From Desulfobacteraceae bacterium Eth-SRB2 (GTDB taxonomy: Bacteria > Desulfobacterota > Desulfobacteria > Desulfobacterales > UBA11574), in contig RPGQ01000037.1 in assembly GCA_004193595.1 (NCBI GenBank), positions 358,688 through 422,687 of the forward strand: DNA of 64,000 bases. Direction: 5' to 3'. This document shows, in pieces, positions 9,539-17,146 of this stretch. Below the pieces are notes generated by a model. It ran no database searches, was not told the DNA's origin, and saw only the letters and a program-made list of their open reading frames with translations. A program made the translations under genes and the position numbers. Position 1 is the stretch's first letter. Each line of letters begins with the position of its first letter.

Positions 9539-11221
9539 ATGAAAAAATTTTCAAAAATCGAATGGGAACAAAAATTAAAAGAAGCAAGAAAAGAGGTTTT
9601 ACATTATAAAAGAATTGCCAAAGAAACCGGAAACATTTGTCTAAGAGAGACAGACGCCTTATCACAACTTATTTTATGGCGTAAGCAGGCCGAGGAAGAA
9701 CTGCGAGAGAACGAGGAGAGATATCGAACCGTAGTAGAAGACATGCCCGCAATGATTTGCCGTTTTTTTTGTGATGGCACATTAAATTTTGTAAATACAG
9801 CCTATTGCAATTATTTTAACAAAAAGAAAGAAGAATTGATAGGGCAAAATTTTTTCCAGTTTATTCTTAAGGAAGATCAAGACAAAGTAAAAAATCAGTT
9901 CATGTCCCTGGATAGAAAAAGACCTACCATAACATATGAACATCAAGTCATGGCACCGGATGGAGAGATTCGCTGGCAGCAGAGGACCGACCGGGCCATT
10001 TTTGATGACCAAGATAATGTGTCAGAATACCAATCTATTGGAAGGGATATCACCGAAGAAAAGATTGCACAGCAAGAAAAAACCATGCTGGAAGTCCAGC
10101 TGCAACAAGCCCACAAAATGCAGGCCATCGGCACCCTGGCCAGCGGCTTTGCCCATAATTTTAACAACCTGCTTATGGGAATCATGGCAAATGTATCTAT
10201 AATTCTTTTAGATATTGATTCAAATCATCAGCATTATAAATATTTAAAAAACATTGAAAAACAGGTTGCCAATGGGTCTAAGCTGTCAGCCCAGCTTACC
10301 GGATATGCAAGGGCAGGCAGAGATGGGGTCAAGCCGATACATCTGAACCAGTTGTTAAAAGAGACCTGCGATACTTTTAAAATAGCCAAAAAGGAGATTA
10401 TAATTCATCAAGATTTGGATGAAAATTTATATGGAATAGAGTCTGATATCGGACAGATTGAACAGGTACTGTTAAATCTGTATGTTAATGCTGCAGATGC
10501 CATGCCTGAGGGTGGGGACTTTTTTTTGAAGACCATGAACATCACAGACAAGGAGATGACCGGCAAATCTTATGATCCAAAGCCCGGGAACTATATTTTG
10601 TTGACTGTCAGAGATACCGGTGCAGGCATGGACGAAGAAACCAGAGAACGCATCTTTGAGCCATTTTTTACAACAAAAGGTTTTACAAAAGGCACAGGCC
10701 TTGGATTGTCTTCCGCTTATGGCACAATAAAGAGGCATGGTGGATATATAGATGTTGATTCTGAAAAAGGCTGTGGCACAACTTTCAGTATTTATCTTCC
10801 GGGTACCAAAAAAGAAGTAGAAAAAGAGTTGCCTGAAGAAATTTTAATGGGCAATGAGACGGTACTGCTTGTGGATGACGAGCATATGGTTATTGAAGGC
10901 TGCAGGGAAATGTTAACTAAAATGGGATATAATGTCACCATAGCCAGAAACGGAAAGCATGCCATCGAGATTTACAAGGATAACCAGGATAAGATTGATA
11001 TCGTCATCATTGACATGATCATGCCTGAATTGAGTGGTGGAGAAACTTATGACAGATTAAAAGAGATGAATCCTGATATAAACGTCCTCCTGTCCAGCGG
11101 TTACAGTATCAATGGTCAGGCAACCGAAATACTTGAACGGGGCTGTAACGGTTTTATCCAGAAACCTTTTAATCTTAACGTTATGTCAATGAAACTCAGG
11201 GAGATTTTAGACCAAAAATAA
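9539..11221 (+). CDS. Hybrid sensor histidine kinase (PAS - HisKA - HATPase - receiver)
   Basis: The 560-residue protein has no membrane segment, so it is likely cytoplasmic. An N-terminal coiled coil (1-60) leads into a PAS/PAC domain (about 62-180, ending YQSIGRDITEE). The phospho-acceptor is His206 in SGFAHNFNNLL. The ATP-binding domain has NLYVNAADAMPEGG, DTGAGMD and GTGLGLSSAYG. A C-terminal receiver follows, with LLVDDEH, acceptor Asp near 492 (IIDMIMPE) and QKPFN. It can therefore pass phosphate internally. The SGFAHNFNNLL box is the form typical of hybrid kinases. No output regulator is adjacent. Confidence 0.9.
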   Translation: MKKFSKIEWEQKLKEARKEVLHYKRIAKETGNICLRETDALSQLILWRKQAEEELRENEERYRTVVEDMPAMICRFFCDGTLNFVNTAYCNYFNKKKEELIGQNFFQFILKEDQDKVKNQFMSLDRKRPTITYEHQVMAPDGEIRWQQRTDRAIFDDQDNVSEYQSIGRDITEEKIAQQEKTMLEVQLQQAHKMQAIGTLASGFAHNFNNLLMGIMANVSIILLDIDSNHQHYKYLKNIEKQVANGSKLSAQLTGYARAGRDGVKPIHLNQLLKETCDTFKIAKKEIIIHQDLDENLYGIESDIGQIEQVLLNLYVNAADAMPEGGDFFLKTMNITDKEMTGKSYDPKPGNYILLTVRDTGAGMDEETRERIFEPFFTTKGFTKGTGLGLSSAYGTIKRHGGYIDVDSEKGCGTTFSIYLPGTKKEVEKELPEEILMGNETVLLVDDEHMVIEGCREMLTKMGYNVTIARNGKHAIEIYKDNQDKIDIVIIDMIMPELSGGETYDRLKEMNPDINVLLSSGYSINGQATEILERGCNGFIQKPFNLNVMSMKLREILDQK

Positions 11222-11246
11222 TCTTTGGCCAACGGTTCAGCTAAAT

Positions 11247-11530
11247 GTTGATGAAGTAACTTTTCTCAGTTCTGGTCGTTGGATAATTTTATTTAGCCGC
11301 CCACTGATAATAAAATGTAACCTGTCTGGAACTCGCACTTAAGTGAGCCTAAAGAAAAAACAGGTGCCGATCCTTTAATAACAATTGTTTAAATGCACCC
11401 TAATATGCTTAAAGGATGAATGATCTTATTCGCTGTTTTTTCTTAAGGCTCACTAAACTGTTCAAACAGCCAGACCGGTTACATTTTATCACCAGTAGGC
11501 TCCATAATTTATTGAGAAGTTACTTGATGA
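11247..11530. repeat. Long palindromic repeat, family A-like copy 1
   Basis: Nested inverted arms span the region: ATGAAGTAACTTTTCTCA against TGAGAAGTTACTTGAT, then TTATTTAGCC against GGCTCCATAA, then ATAAAATGTAACC against GGTTACATTTTAT, then CTTAAGTGAGCC against GGCTCAC. Its core (CTAAACTGTTCAAACAGCC) is a diverged relative of the 193-bp elements at 18898 and 59233. It fills most of the 11222-11667 gap; no gene is seen there. Confidence 0.65.
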
Positions 11531-11667
11531 ATTCGTAACAATCTGAATTCATTGAATCTAATGTTTTAAGATTTAGGTATTAGGTAATTATGATATATGT
11601 TTTAACGGGCACTTAAAACTTAAAACGTTTGTAACGTCGTTTTTGACTTTTTACGAGTCCATCAATT

Positions 11668-12318
11668 ATGAATTCATACCAGAAAGAACAGACCGAATCG
11701 TTTGCCATGGTGCAGCGTCATCTTGCAACCCTTTCCGCATCTGAAAGACAGGCGCTGGATCTACAAATTTCCGACTATCTTTTGTTTCGTGATGAAGTCG
11801 ATACTTTTCTGTCCGAGCATTTTAGCAATTTATGCACGAAAAAGTGCTACCAGAATAAGCTCAGCGCCTGCTGCTCACGCGAAGGGATTATTACCTTTTT
11901 CGGAGACATGGTTGTCAATACGCTGGTATCTTGCAACGAGGAGATCAATGCACTGCTGGCGACACTAGAGAAACCCAATACCGGATTCAAATGTATTTAT
12001 CTTAGGGATAATGGCTGTATGTGGCGTGTTAAGCCGATTGTCTGTGAAATGTTTCTCTGTGAGCAAGCCAAGAAAGAAGTGTTCAAGGTAAAAGCATGGG
12101 CTGAAGATGCCTGGAAAGAACTAAAACAACGCCAGAAGCTGTATACCTGGCCGGACCGGCCGGTCCTTTTTGATGACCTTGAACGGTTTTTCATGGATGC
12201 GGGATATTCCTCATCCCTGATGTACCTTCACAATAGCCCGGGGTTGCTGAGAGTAAAACAAGAGACCTTTGCAAAACGCCCCATTTTGCCCAATTCCGGC
12301 GTCAGTCTCAAATTTTAA
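11668..12318 (+). CDS. Cysteine-rich protein, YkgJ-like cluster, C-terminus altered by an inserted element
   Basis: The 216-residue protein has a metal-binding style Cys pattern: CTKKCYQNK, ACCSREG, then CIYLRDNGCMW and VCEMFLC, resembling YkgJ-type zinc/iron-cluster proteins. The function is not known. The ATG follows directly on a dispersed repeat (GACTTTTTACGAGTCCATCAA) and has no good ribosome site. From Glu199 on, the reading frame runs into the 142-bp element starting at 12262, so the last 18 residues and stop are element-derived. Removing the element and one copy of its target duplication restores a shorter tail, QQAAFP, with a stop at 12424-12426. Confidence 0.7.
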   Translation: MNSYQKEQTESFAMVQRHLATLSASERQALDLQISDYLLFRDEVDTFLSEHFSNLCTKKCYQNKLSACCSREGIITFFGDMVVNTLVSCNEEINALLATLEKPNTGFKCIYLRDNGCMWRVKPIVCEMFLCEQAKKEVFKVKAWAEDAWKELKQRQKLYTWPDRPVLFDDLERFFMDAGYSSSLMYLHNSPGLLRVKQETFAKRPILPNSGVSLKF

Positions 12319-12403
12319 TCCTCAAAATACTCAATGTATTCCTCTGGTTAAAATTTTCGCCTTTCTTGGTCTTGAACAAAATTGAACGTTTTTCAAAGGT
12401 CTC
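12262..12403. mobile_element. 142-bp MITE-like element (family B), copy 1
   Basis: The element begins GAGACCTTTGCAAAACGCC and ends CGTTTTTCAAAGGTCTC, imperfect terminal inverted repeats of about 18 bases. It is flanked by AACAA on both sides (12257-12261 and 12404-12408), a 5-bp target duplication. The copy at 59398-59539 is the same length in the opposite orientation. It encodes no transposase, so it would depend on one elsewhere. It interrupts the 3' end of the Cys-rich gene. Confidence 0.85.
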
Positions 12404-12422
12404 AACAACAGGCCGCTTTCCC

Positions 12423-13451
12423 TTAATAAAAAGCGTTTATTACATTATCCAGTTCATTTATGGAAATTTCATCCACAAATGATTTGCCGATATCTTCGAT
12501 CAACACAAAGTATATGCGATCTCCTTGTCGCTTTTTATCCTTTTGCAAAGCATCAAACACTGTTTTTTTGTCTGCCTGAAGACGGGTGGGAAGTTTTAGA
12601 TTCCGGAGCAAACTTTTTATCCTTTGGGCATCTTTGGCCTGCAAATGTCCTCTTTTAACGGAAAGCTCCGAAGCCATAACCATACCGGCACTCACAGCCT
12701 CCCCGTGGCGGACACCGGTTGTTTTTTCAATAGCATGCCCAAATGTATGACCGAAATTGAGCTTGCGGCGTTCTCCTTTTTCTTTTTCATCCTTGTTTAC
12801 AATGTCTGACTTGATTACGACAGAATCATAAACAAGTCTTTCTATGACTACGGCATCAAGCGTTAAAGCCTTTTGATAATGTTCTTCAAGGTATTTAAAC
12901 AGATCCGCATCTCCTATGGCCGCATGTTTTACAATCTCCGCCAGACCGCATAAAACCTCTTTTTCAGGCAGTGTGTGCAAGAGATTAAGATCACAGATGA
13001 CAAATTCAGGCTGGTTGAAAACCCCGACCATGTTTTTGTACCCTTGAAAATTGACACCATTTTTTCCCCCCACACTGGCATCAACCTGTGAAAGAAGGGT
13101 TGAGGAGACAAAACCGAATTTCACACCGCGAAGAAAGGTTGATGCTACAAACCCGGTAATATCACAAACAATACCTCCGCCTATCCCAATGATAACGGTT
13201 GAACGATCTACCCCAAGCTCTACAAGTTTTCCGAAAATACCCCGAACTGTATCGAGATTTTTTATCTTCTCACCGGTTTGGATGGTTATGACGGGATGTG
13301 GCGGAAAATTATTTTGATAAAAATGTTTTACATTAACATCGGTGATAATAACAACATTTTCTGCAGGGATATATTTTCCCAGATTCTGTAATTTTTCGCC
13401 GATCCGTATCGTTGAATCTCCTGTGTTGCCATGAATTTCAAGGGTTTTCAT
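12423..13451 (-). CDS. aroB: 3-dehydroquinate synthase
   Basis: AroB makes 3-dehydroquinate from DAHP, the second shikimate step, using NAD and a divalent metal. The 342-residue protein has the nucleotide-binding GIGGGIVCDITGF, VDASVGGKNG, the metal-site motif LAEIVKHA, and NFGHTFGHAIEK with RHGEAVSAGM. Length is normal. It converges on the Cys-rich gene and is divergent from the attenuator-controlled DAHP synthase fusion, so the first two shikimate enzymes are neighbours but separately transcribed. Confidence 0.95.
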   Translation of the reverse strand: MKTLEIHGNTGDSTIRIGEKLQNLGKYIPAENVVIITDVNVKHFYQNNFPPHPVITIQTGEKIKNLDTVRGIFGKLVELGVDRSTVIIGIGGGIVCDITGFVASTFLRGVKFGFVSSTLLSQVDASVGGKNGVNFQGYKNMVGVFNQPEFVICDLNLLHTLPEKEVLCGLAEIVKHAAIGDADLFKYLEEHYQKALTLDAVVIERLVYDSVVIKSDIVNKDEKEKGERRKLNFGHTFGHAIEKTTGVRHGEAVSAGMVMASELSVKRGHLQAKDAQRIKSLLRNLKLPTRLQADKKTVFDALQKDKKRQGDRIYFVLIEDIGKSFVDEISINELDNVINAFY

Positions 13452-13619
13452 TATATCTCCTCACTTTTTTAGTATTTTCCTTTTGTTGTTTTGACAAAAA
13501 CATGTGAAAACCGCAACAATAAATCAACGGAGCACTTGGTCTAATATGCAAAAATCTTTAGTAACCGTTTCCGGTTCAAAGGTTCAGGTGTTGATTTTAA
13601 CAGGGCAAACGCAATTGAA

Positions 13620-13682
13620 TCCCAATACAGGGGGAACGCTCCACGTCGCTACGCTGCACCGAAATTAAATGCGTTTACTCTT
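13620..13682. repeat. Empty-site version of the family A flanks
   Basis: The sequence CCCAATACAGGGGGAACGC-TCCACG joined to TCGCTACGCTGCACCGAAAT matches the left and right flanks of the element at 59233-59572, with the 193-bp core absent. It is either an unoccupied target or an excision product. Confidence 0.6.
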
Positions 13683-13701
13683 TTAATTTTAAAAACAGTT
13701 C

Positions 13702-13730
13702 TTGACAGCCGTAAAATAGTTGATTAATAA
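13702..13730 (+). promoter_or_regulatory. Candidate sigma-70 promoter of the leader transcript
   Basis: A perfect -35 TTGACA at 13702-13707 is followed, at 15-17 bases, by weak -10 options (ATTAAT or TAATAA) in an AT-rich stretch about 35 bases before the leader-peptide ATG. The -35 is strong and the -10 uncertain. Confidence 0.5.
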
Positions 13731-13764
13731 ATTATAAAAATACTGATTATTAGGAATACAATTG

Positions 13765-13848
13765 ATGTCACAACGTTATCGCAACAGTTTTAAATATGAT
13801 TTTGGACGTTTCTTTTTTAGTTTTAGGAGCGTCCGTCCGGTTGCGTAA
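13765..13848 (+). CDS. Phe/Tyr-rich leader peptide of the attenuator
   Basis: A 27-residue frame reads MSQRYRNSFKYDFGR then FFFSFRSVRPVA. It holds six Phe and two Tyr, with three Phe codons in a row at 13810-13818 and a fourth at 13822. AGGA lies nine bases before the ATG. Such a peptide just ahead of a mutually exclusive hairpin pair, and before a gene for Phe synthesis, is the hallmark of translation-coupled attenuation, as in enterobacterial pheL. Ribosomes short of Phe-tRNA would stall at 13810-13824. It is too short for usual gene calling and has no other likely role. Confidence 0.82.
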   Translation: MSQRYRNSFKYDFGRFFFSFRSVRPVA

Positions 13849-13908
13849 CGCCTAAAGTTACAACGCCCCGGATGGACCAGAGCCGGTCTGTCCGGGGTTT
13901 ATTTTTTT
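13831..13908 (+). promoter_or_regulatory. Transcription attenuator: antiterminator and terminator
   Basis: The terminator stem is CCCCGGA (13866-13872) with TCCGGGG (13891-13897), followed by TTTATTTTTTT. Its left arm overlaps CCGGATGGAC (13868-13877), which can instead pair with GTCCGTCCGG (13831-13840) inside the last leader codons. A ribosome that finishes the leader covers 13831-13840 and lets the terminator form. A ribosome stalled at the Phe codons leaves it free and blocks the terminator. GTTGCGTAAC with GTTACAAC (13840-13864) may act as a pause hairpin. Confidence 0.8.
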
Positions 13909-13910
13909 AA

Positions 13911-13945
13911 AGCCCCGGGAAATAGAATCTCGGGGCTTTTTTTTT
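13911..13945 (+). terminator. Second GC-rich hairpin with T-run
   Basis: AGCCCCGGGA pairs with TCTCGGGGCT and is followed by nine T residues. It lies directly after the attenuator and 30 bases before the structural gene start, so it could add to the control of read-through. Confidence 0.7.
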
Positions 13946-13976
13946 GGGGATTCATTTAACTAAAAGGAGGGTTACC

Positions 13977-15854
13977 ATGATTTTGGTATTGGAAAATGGG
14001 ATTACGCAGGATCAAAAAAGCAATATCCGGAGCATATTGTTCAGCGAGGGCTATATTGTTCGTGAAATGTCTGAAGCCGGACAGAATATACTGGGGGCTG
14101 TGGGAAAGGGGGGCAAAGAGAACGATTTTTTTGAACAGCTTCCCGGCATAGCCAGAGTGATCCCAATATCCACATCGTTTAAACTTGTCAGCAGACAGTT
14201 GCATACCGAAGATACCCTTGTTCAGGTGGGGAATGTGGTTGTGGGCGGAGAACGTATTACGATTATCGCCGGGCCTTGTGCGGTTGAGAGCAGGGACCAG
14301 GCCCTGACCATTGCCAGGGAGGTAAAAAGATACGGAGCGGTCCTGTTTCGCGGCGGCGCCTTCAAACCGAGAACTTCCCCTTATTCTTTCCAGGGGTTGG
14401 AGGAAGAAGGGTTAAAGATACTGGCCGAAGTCCGGGAAGTTACCGGTCTGGGTGTTGTCACCGAAATAACGTCGATCGCACAGGCGGACATGATGATGAA
14501 GTATGTAGATGTCGTGCAGGTCGGGGCACGCAACATGCAGAATTTTGAATTGTTAAAGTGCGTGGGTCGTATCGGAAAACCCGTGGTTCTAAAGAGAGGA
14601 CTTTCGTCTACCATTGAGGAATGGCTGATGTCCGCCGAATATATCCTTTCGGAGGGAAATGAAAACGTTATTTTATGTGAACGCGGCATTCGCACCTTTG
14701 AACCCTATACCCGTAATACTCTCGATCTTTCTGCAATTCCCGTGCTCAAGACACTGACTCATTTGCCGGTAATCATCGATCCCAGCCACGCAACCGGTAT
14801 CCGTGAAAAAGTCAGTCCCATGTCACGGGCCGCAATTGCTGCAGGTGCAGACGGATTGATGATAGAGGTGCATCATGACCCGGACCGGGCGCTTTCCGAC
14901 GGCCCTCAAAGTCTTTACCCCAAACAGTTCGGCCAACTAATGCGAGACCTTTATGTGATCGCACCGGTTGTCGGCAAACAGCTTGATTTTGACTATCTGG
15001 ATAAGGCTAAAGCCGTTGACCATTTAACGAAAACCAACGGGACAGGAACGCAGAGGGCCGCTTTCTTGGGTGAAATGGGAACGTTCAGTCATAAGGCCTG
15101 TACGCAGTATTTTGGGACTCAGGTTACAGCCGTGCCCGCACCTTCATTTAGATCGATTTTTGAAGCCGTTAAGAACGGCGAGGTTGATTTCGGTGTGGTG
15201 CCTTTGGAGAATTCCCTCATGGGCAGCATCCATGAAAACTACGATCTTCTACTGGAATATGATTTGAGGATTGTGGGCGAAATCACACTGCGTATCATAC
15301 ACTACCTGATCGGCTATCCTGGAGCCGGCACTGACACCATCAAACGGGTTTTATCTCTCCCCATGGTTTTTCAGCAGTGCCGACAGTTTCTCGATCGGCA
15401 TGAAAACTGGGACCTGGTTCCTGTCAAGGACACTGCCGGCGCTGTCAGGAAGATCAGCCAGAACGCTGATCCTGCCGACGCAGCTATCTCAAGCAAGGAG
15501 GCTGCCGAAATGCACGGAATGGCGGTCATCGAGGAAGGAATTGAGACAAATCCGAGAAATTACACTCGTTTTGTTGTCATAGGTGTTGAGCAACTCGAAA
15601 AAGGGCCGCGGCACAAATCGTCACTCATCTTTTCAACCGGAAACCAGCCGGGCGCACTTTATGAGGTTTTGAAAATATTCGCTGAAAACGATGTTAACCT
15701 GGTAAAACTCGAATCACGACCCATCCAAGGAAAACCGTGGGAATATATGTTTTATGTGGACATTGAGGCGGATGCTGAATCGGAAACATTCAAACAGGTA
15801 TTCGATTTACTTGAAGAAAAAACAGATTATCTGAAGATTCTGGGCAGCTATTGA
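13977..15854 (+). CDS. Fused 3-deoxy-7-phosphoheptulonate synthase / prephenate dehydratase
   Basis: This 625-residue fusion joins the first shikimate enzyme to the step committing prephenate to phenylalanine. Residues 1-75 are the ferredoxin-like regulatory domain of type I-beta DAHP synthases. The DAHP barrel (about 75-330) carries [25 protein letters not shown] and DPSHATG. The dehydratase domain (about 355-540) starts at [14 protein letters not shown] and has the NYTRF motif. The ACT domain (about 545-620) has the Phe-binding ESRP. No chorismate mutase domain is present, so that step must come from elsewhere. The start is the ATG at 13977, after AAAGGAGG; an upstream TTG lies in the terminator. 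Control is by the Phe leader attenuator. Confidence 0.92.
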   Translation: MILVLENGITQDQKSNIRSILFSEGYIVREMSEAGQNILGAVGKGGKENDFFEQLPGIARVIPISTSFKLVSRQLHTEDTLVQVGNVVVGGERITIIAGPCAVESRDQALTIAREVKRYGAVLFRGGAFKPRTSPYSFQGLEEEGLKILAEVREVTGLGVVTEITSIAQADMMMKYVDVVQVGARNMQNFELLKCVGRIGKPVVLKRGLSSTIEEWLMSAEYILSEGNENVILCERGIRTFEPYTRNTLDLSAIPVLKTLTHLPVIIDPSHATGIREKVSPMSRAAIAAGADGLMIEVHHDPDRALSDGPQSLYPKQFGQLMRDLYVIAPVVGKQLDFDYLDKAKAVDHLTKTNGTGTQRAAFLGEMGTFSHKACTQYFGTQVTAVPAPSFRSIFEAVKNGEVDFGVVPLENSLMGSIHENYDLLLEYDLRIVGEITLRIIHYLIGYPGAGTDTIKRVLSLPMVFQQCRQFLDRHENWDLVPVKDTAGAVRKISQNADPADAAISSKEAAEMHGMAVIEEGIETNPRNYTRFVVIGVEQLEKGPRHKSSLIFSTGNQPGALYEVLKIFAENDVNLVKLESRPIQGKPWEYMFYVDIEADAESETFKQVFDLLEEKTDYLKILGSY

Positions 15855-15963
15855 AAATAGAGACGACTTCCGTCCATTTCAATGTTGACAATTTAGCAAT
15901 TAGCGATTAAGTTTATTTTGTGTATTAATTTATTGAATAACATTTAGCGAAAGGAGAAATATT

Positions 15964-16374
15964 ATGATTCGAAAGTCTACATACAAAGTTCGTGTGACAC
16001 GCAGAGAAGCCCTCCATGTGCATGACGAGTTCGGCCATTCGCTCATGCTGGTTGAATTGGAAGGCGCACCGCTTCACTATGAAGTGGGCGTGGCCGGTGA
16101 ATTTGTCTCCCGCCGAAGTGTCAACTTCCATGACCGCATAGGAGGCAGCGGCCCCATGGAGGGGTATGCGGTTACCAATTTCCAGTATGGTTCGGTTTAC
16201 AGCAAGTTTGAGGGGAATCGTGACGGAGAAAGCAAACTCACCACCGGAACGTGGGAAACCTATAGAGGGACAGGAAAGCTGGATAACATTAAGGGTAAGG
16301 GTACATTCAAGGTCACATCAGGAGACGTCTCGGGCCAATTCATTCTCGAAATGGAAGGTAAATATGAGCTTTAA
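15964..16374 (+). CDS. Small beta-barrel-like protein of unknown function
   Basis: The 136-residue protein has no signal peptide and no Cys. Its C-terminal half (GTWETYRGTGKLDNIKG, then KGTFKV) resembles the G-x-G-x-L-x-x-I-x-G-x-G-T-F strands of allene-oxide-cyclase/dirigent or DUF3224-type barrels. The ribosome site AAAGGAG precedes the ATG. The start lies about 110 bases after the DAHP synthase fusion. Function is unknown; the fold guess is weak. Confidence 0.6.
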   Translation: MIRKSTYKVRVTRREALHVHDEFGHSLMLVELEGAPLHYEVGVAGEFVSRRSVNFHDRIGGSGPMEGYAVTNFQYGSVYSKFEGNRDGESKLTTGTWETYRGTGKLDNIKGKGTFKVTSGDVSGQFILEMEGKYEL

Positions 16375-16395
16375 TTGAGCCGAGTTCAGGGATTG

Positions 16396-16938
16396 TTATG
16401 AAATAACTAAAGCCGGATTATTTCCCGGCTTTTTTATCGCCTTGTGTTCAACGGCAAGCTGAATATAATGTTCTGCGGTTTGCTTACGTTTTTCCACGTC
16501 GTCTTCTGAAAGTTCCTTTTTTATTGAGGCCGGTATACCGGCCACAAGATGATAAGGCCCCACAACCTGCCCATGCTTAACCACAGAGCCGGCAGCAACC
16601 ACAGAACCGGTCTTTATAGATGCGTTACTCAGTATAACGGCATTAATACCGATAAGACAGTAGTTTTCTATAACACAGCCGTGAACAACGGCATTATGCC
16701 CCACAGTTACATAGTCTCCGATAATTGCGGGCCTATCAAAATCCGTATGCAGGGTGCAGTTGTCCTGAATATTGGTGCTTTTCCCCACGATTATAGGGGC
16801 CATGTCCCCCCTTAAGACAGTGCCGTACCAGATACTTGCATAATCTTTTATTTCTACGTCCCCGATAACCGTGGCTGTGGGTGCAATAAAAACATTTTTA
16901 CCGATTTTTGGTCTGTGACCTTTATATTCAAGTATCAT
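16396..16938 (-). CDS. Gamma-carbonic-anhydrase-family protein (left-handed beta helix)
   Basis: The 180-residue protein has hexapeptide repeats throughout (for example IGDVEIKDYASIWYG) and the family metal positions in DNCTLHTDF and GHNAVVHGCVIEN. Such proteins bind Zn or Fe and are annotated as gamma carbonic anhydrase / YrdA-PaaY type; many have no proven activity. A C-terminal helix (about 145-170) completes the normal trimer architecture. It converges on the barrel protein; their shared hairpin lies in its 3' end. Confidence 0.88.
   Translation of the reverse strand: MILEYKGHRPKIGKNVFIAPTATVIGDVEIKDYASIWYGTVLRGDMAPIIVGKSTNIQDNCTLHTDFDRPAIIGDYVTVGHNAVVHGCVIENYCLIGINAVILSNASIKTGSVVAAGSVVKHGQVVGPYHLVAGIPASIKKELSEDDVEKRKQTAEHYIQLAVEHKAIKKPGNNPALVIS
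16410..16436 (+). terminator. Hairpin terminator of the barrel-protein gene
   Basis: AAGCCGG (16410-16416) and CCGGCTT (16425-16431) form a stem followed by a T-run. It overlaps the last codons of the converging carbonic anhydrase gene. Confidence 0.65.
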
Positions 16939-17002
16939 GATCTTATCTCCAAACTATATCTAATCCGCCGATCACCTATTTTGGCCAACCTAATTTTATT
17001 AC

Positions 17003-17122
17003 ACCGCAAATGGACGCAAATAAACACAAATGGACATTCTAAAGAGATACCTTGTTTAAATTATGTTTTTATTTTTAAATTTTCGTATATTCGTGTTCAT
17101 CCGTGGTTTTATTACACCGCAA
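17003..17122. repeat. Dispersed repeat, family E (single unit)
   Basis: The unit starts CCGCAAATGGACGCAAATAA and ends with CGTGTTCATCCGTGGTTTTA, the two ends being roughly inverted. The same unit occurs in tandem at 52067-52320. Confidence 0.65.
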
Positions 17123-17146
17123 TTAGACATGCTTTTTCCAAATTTA

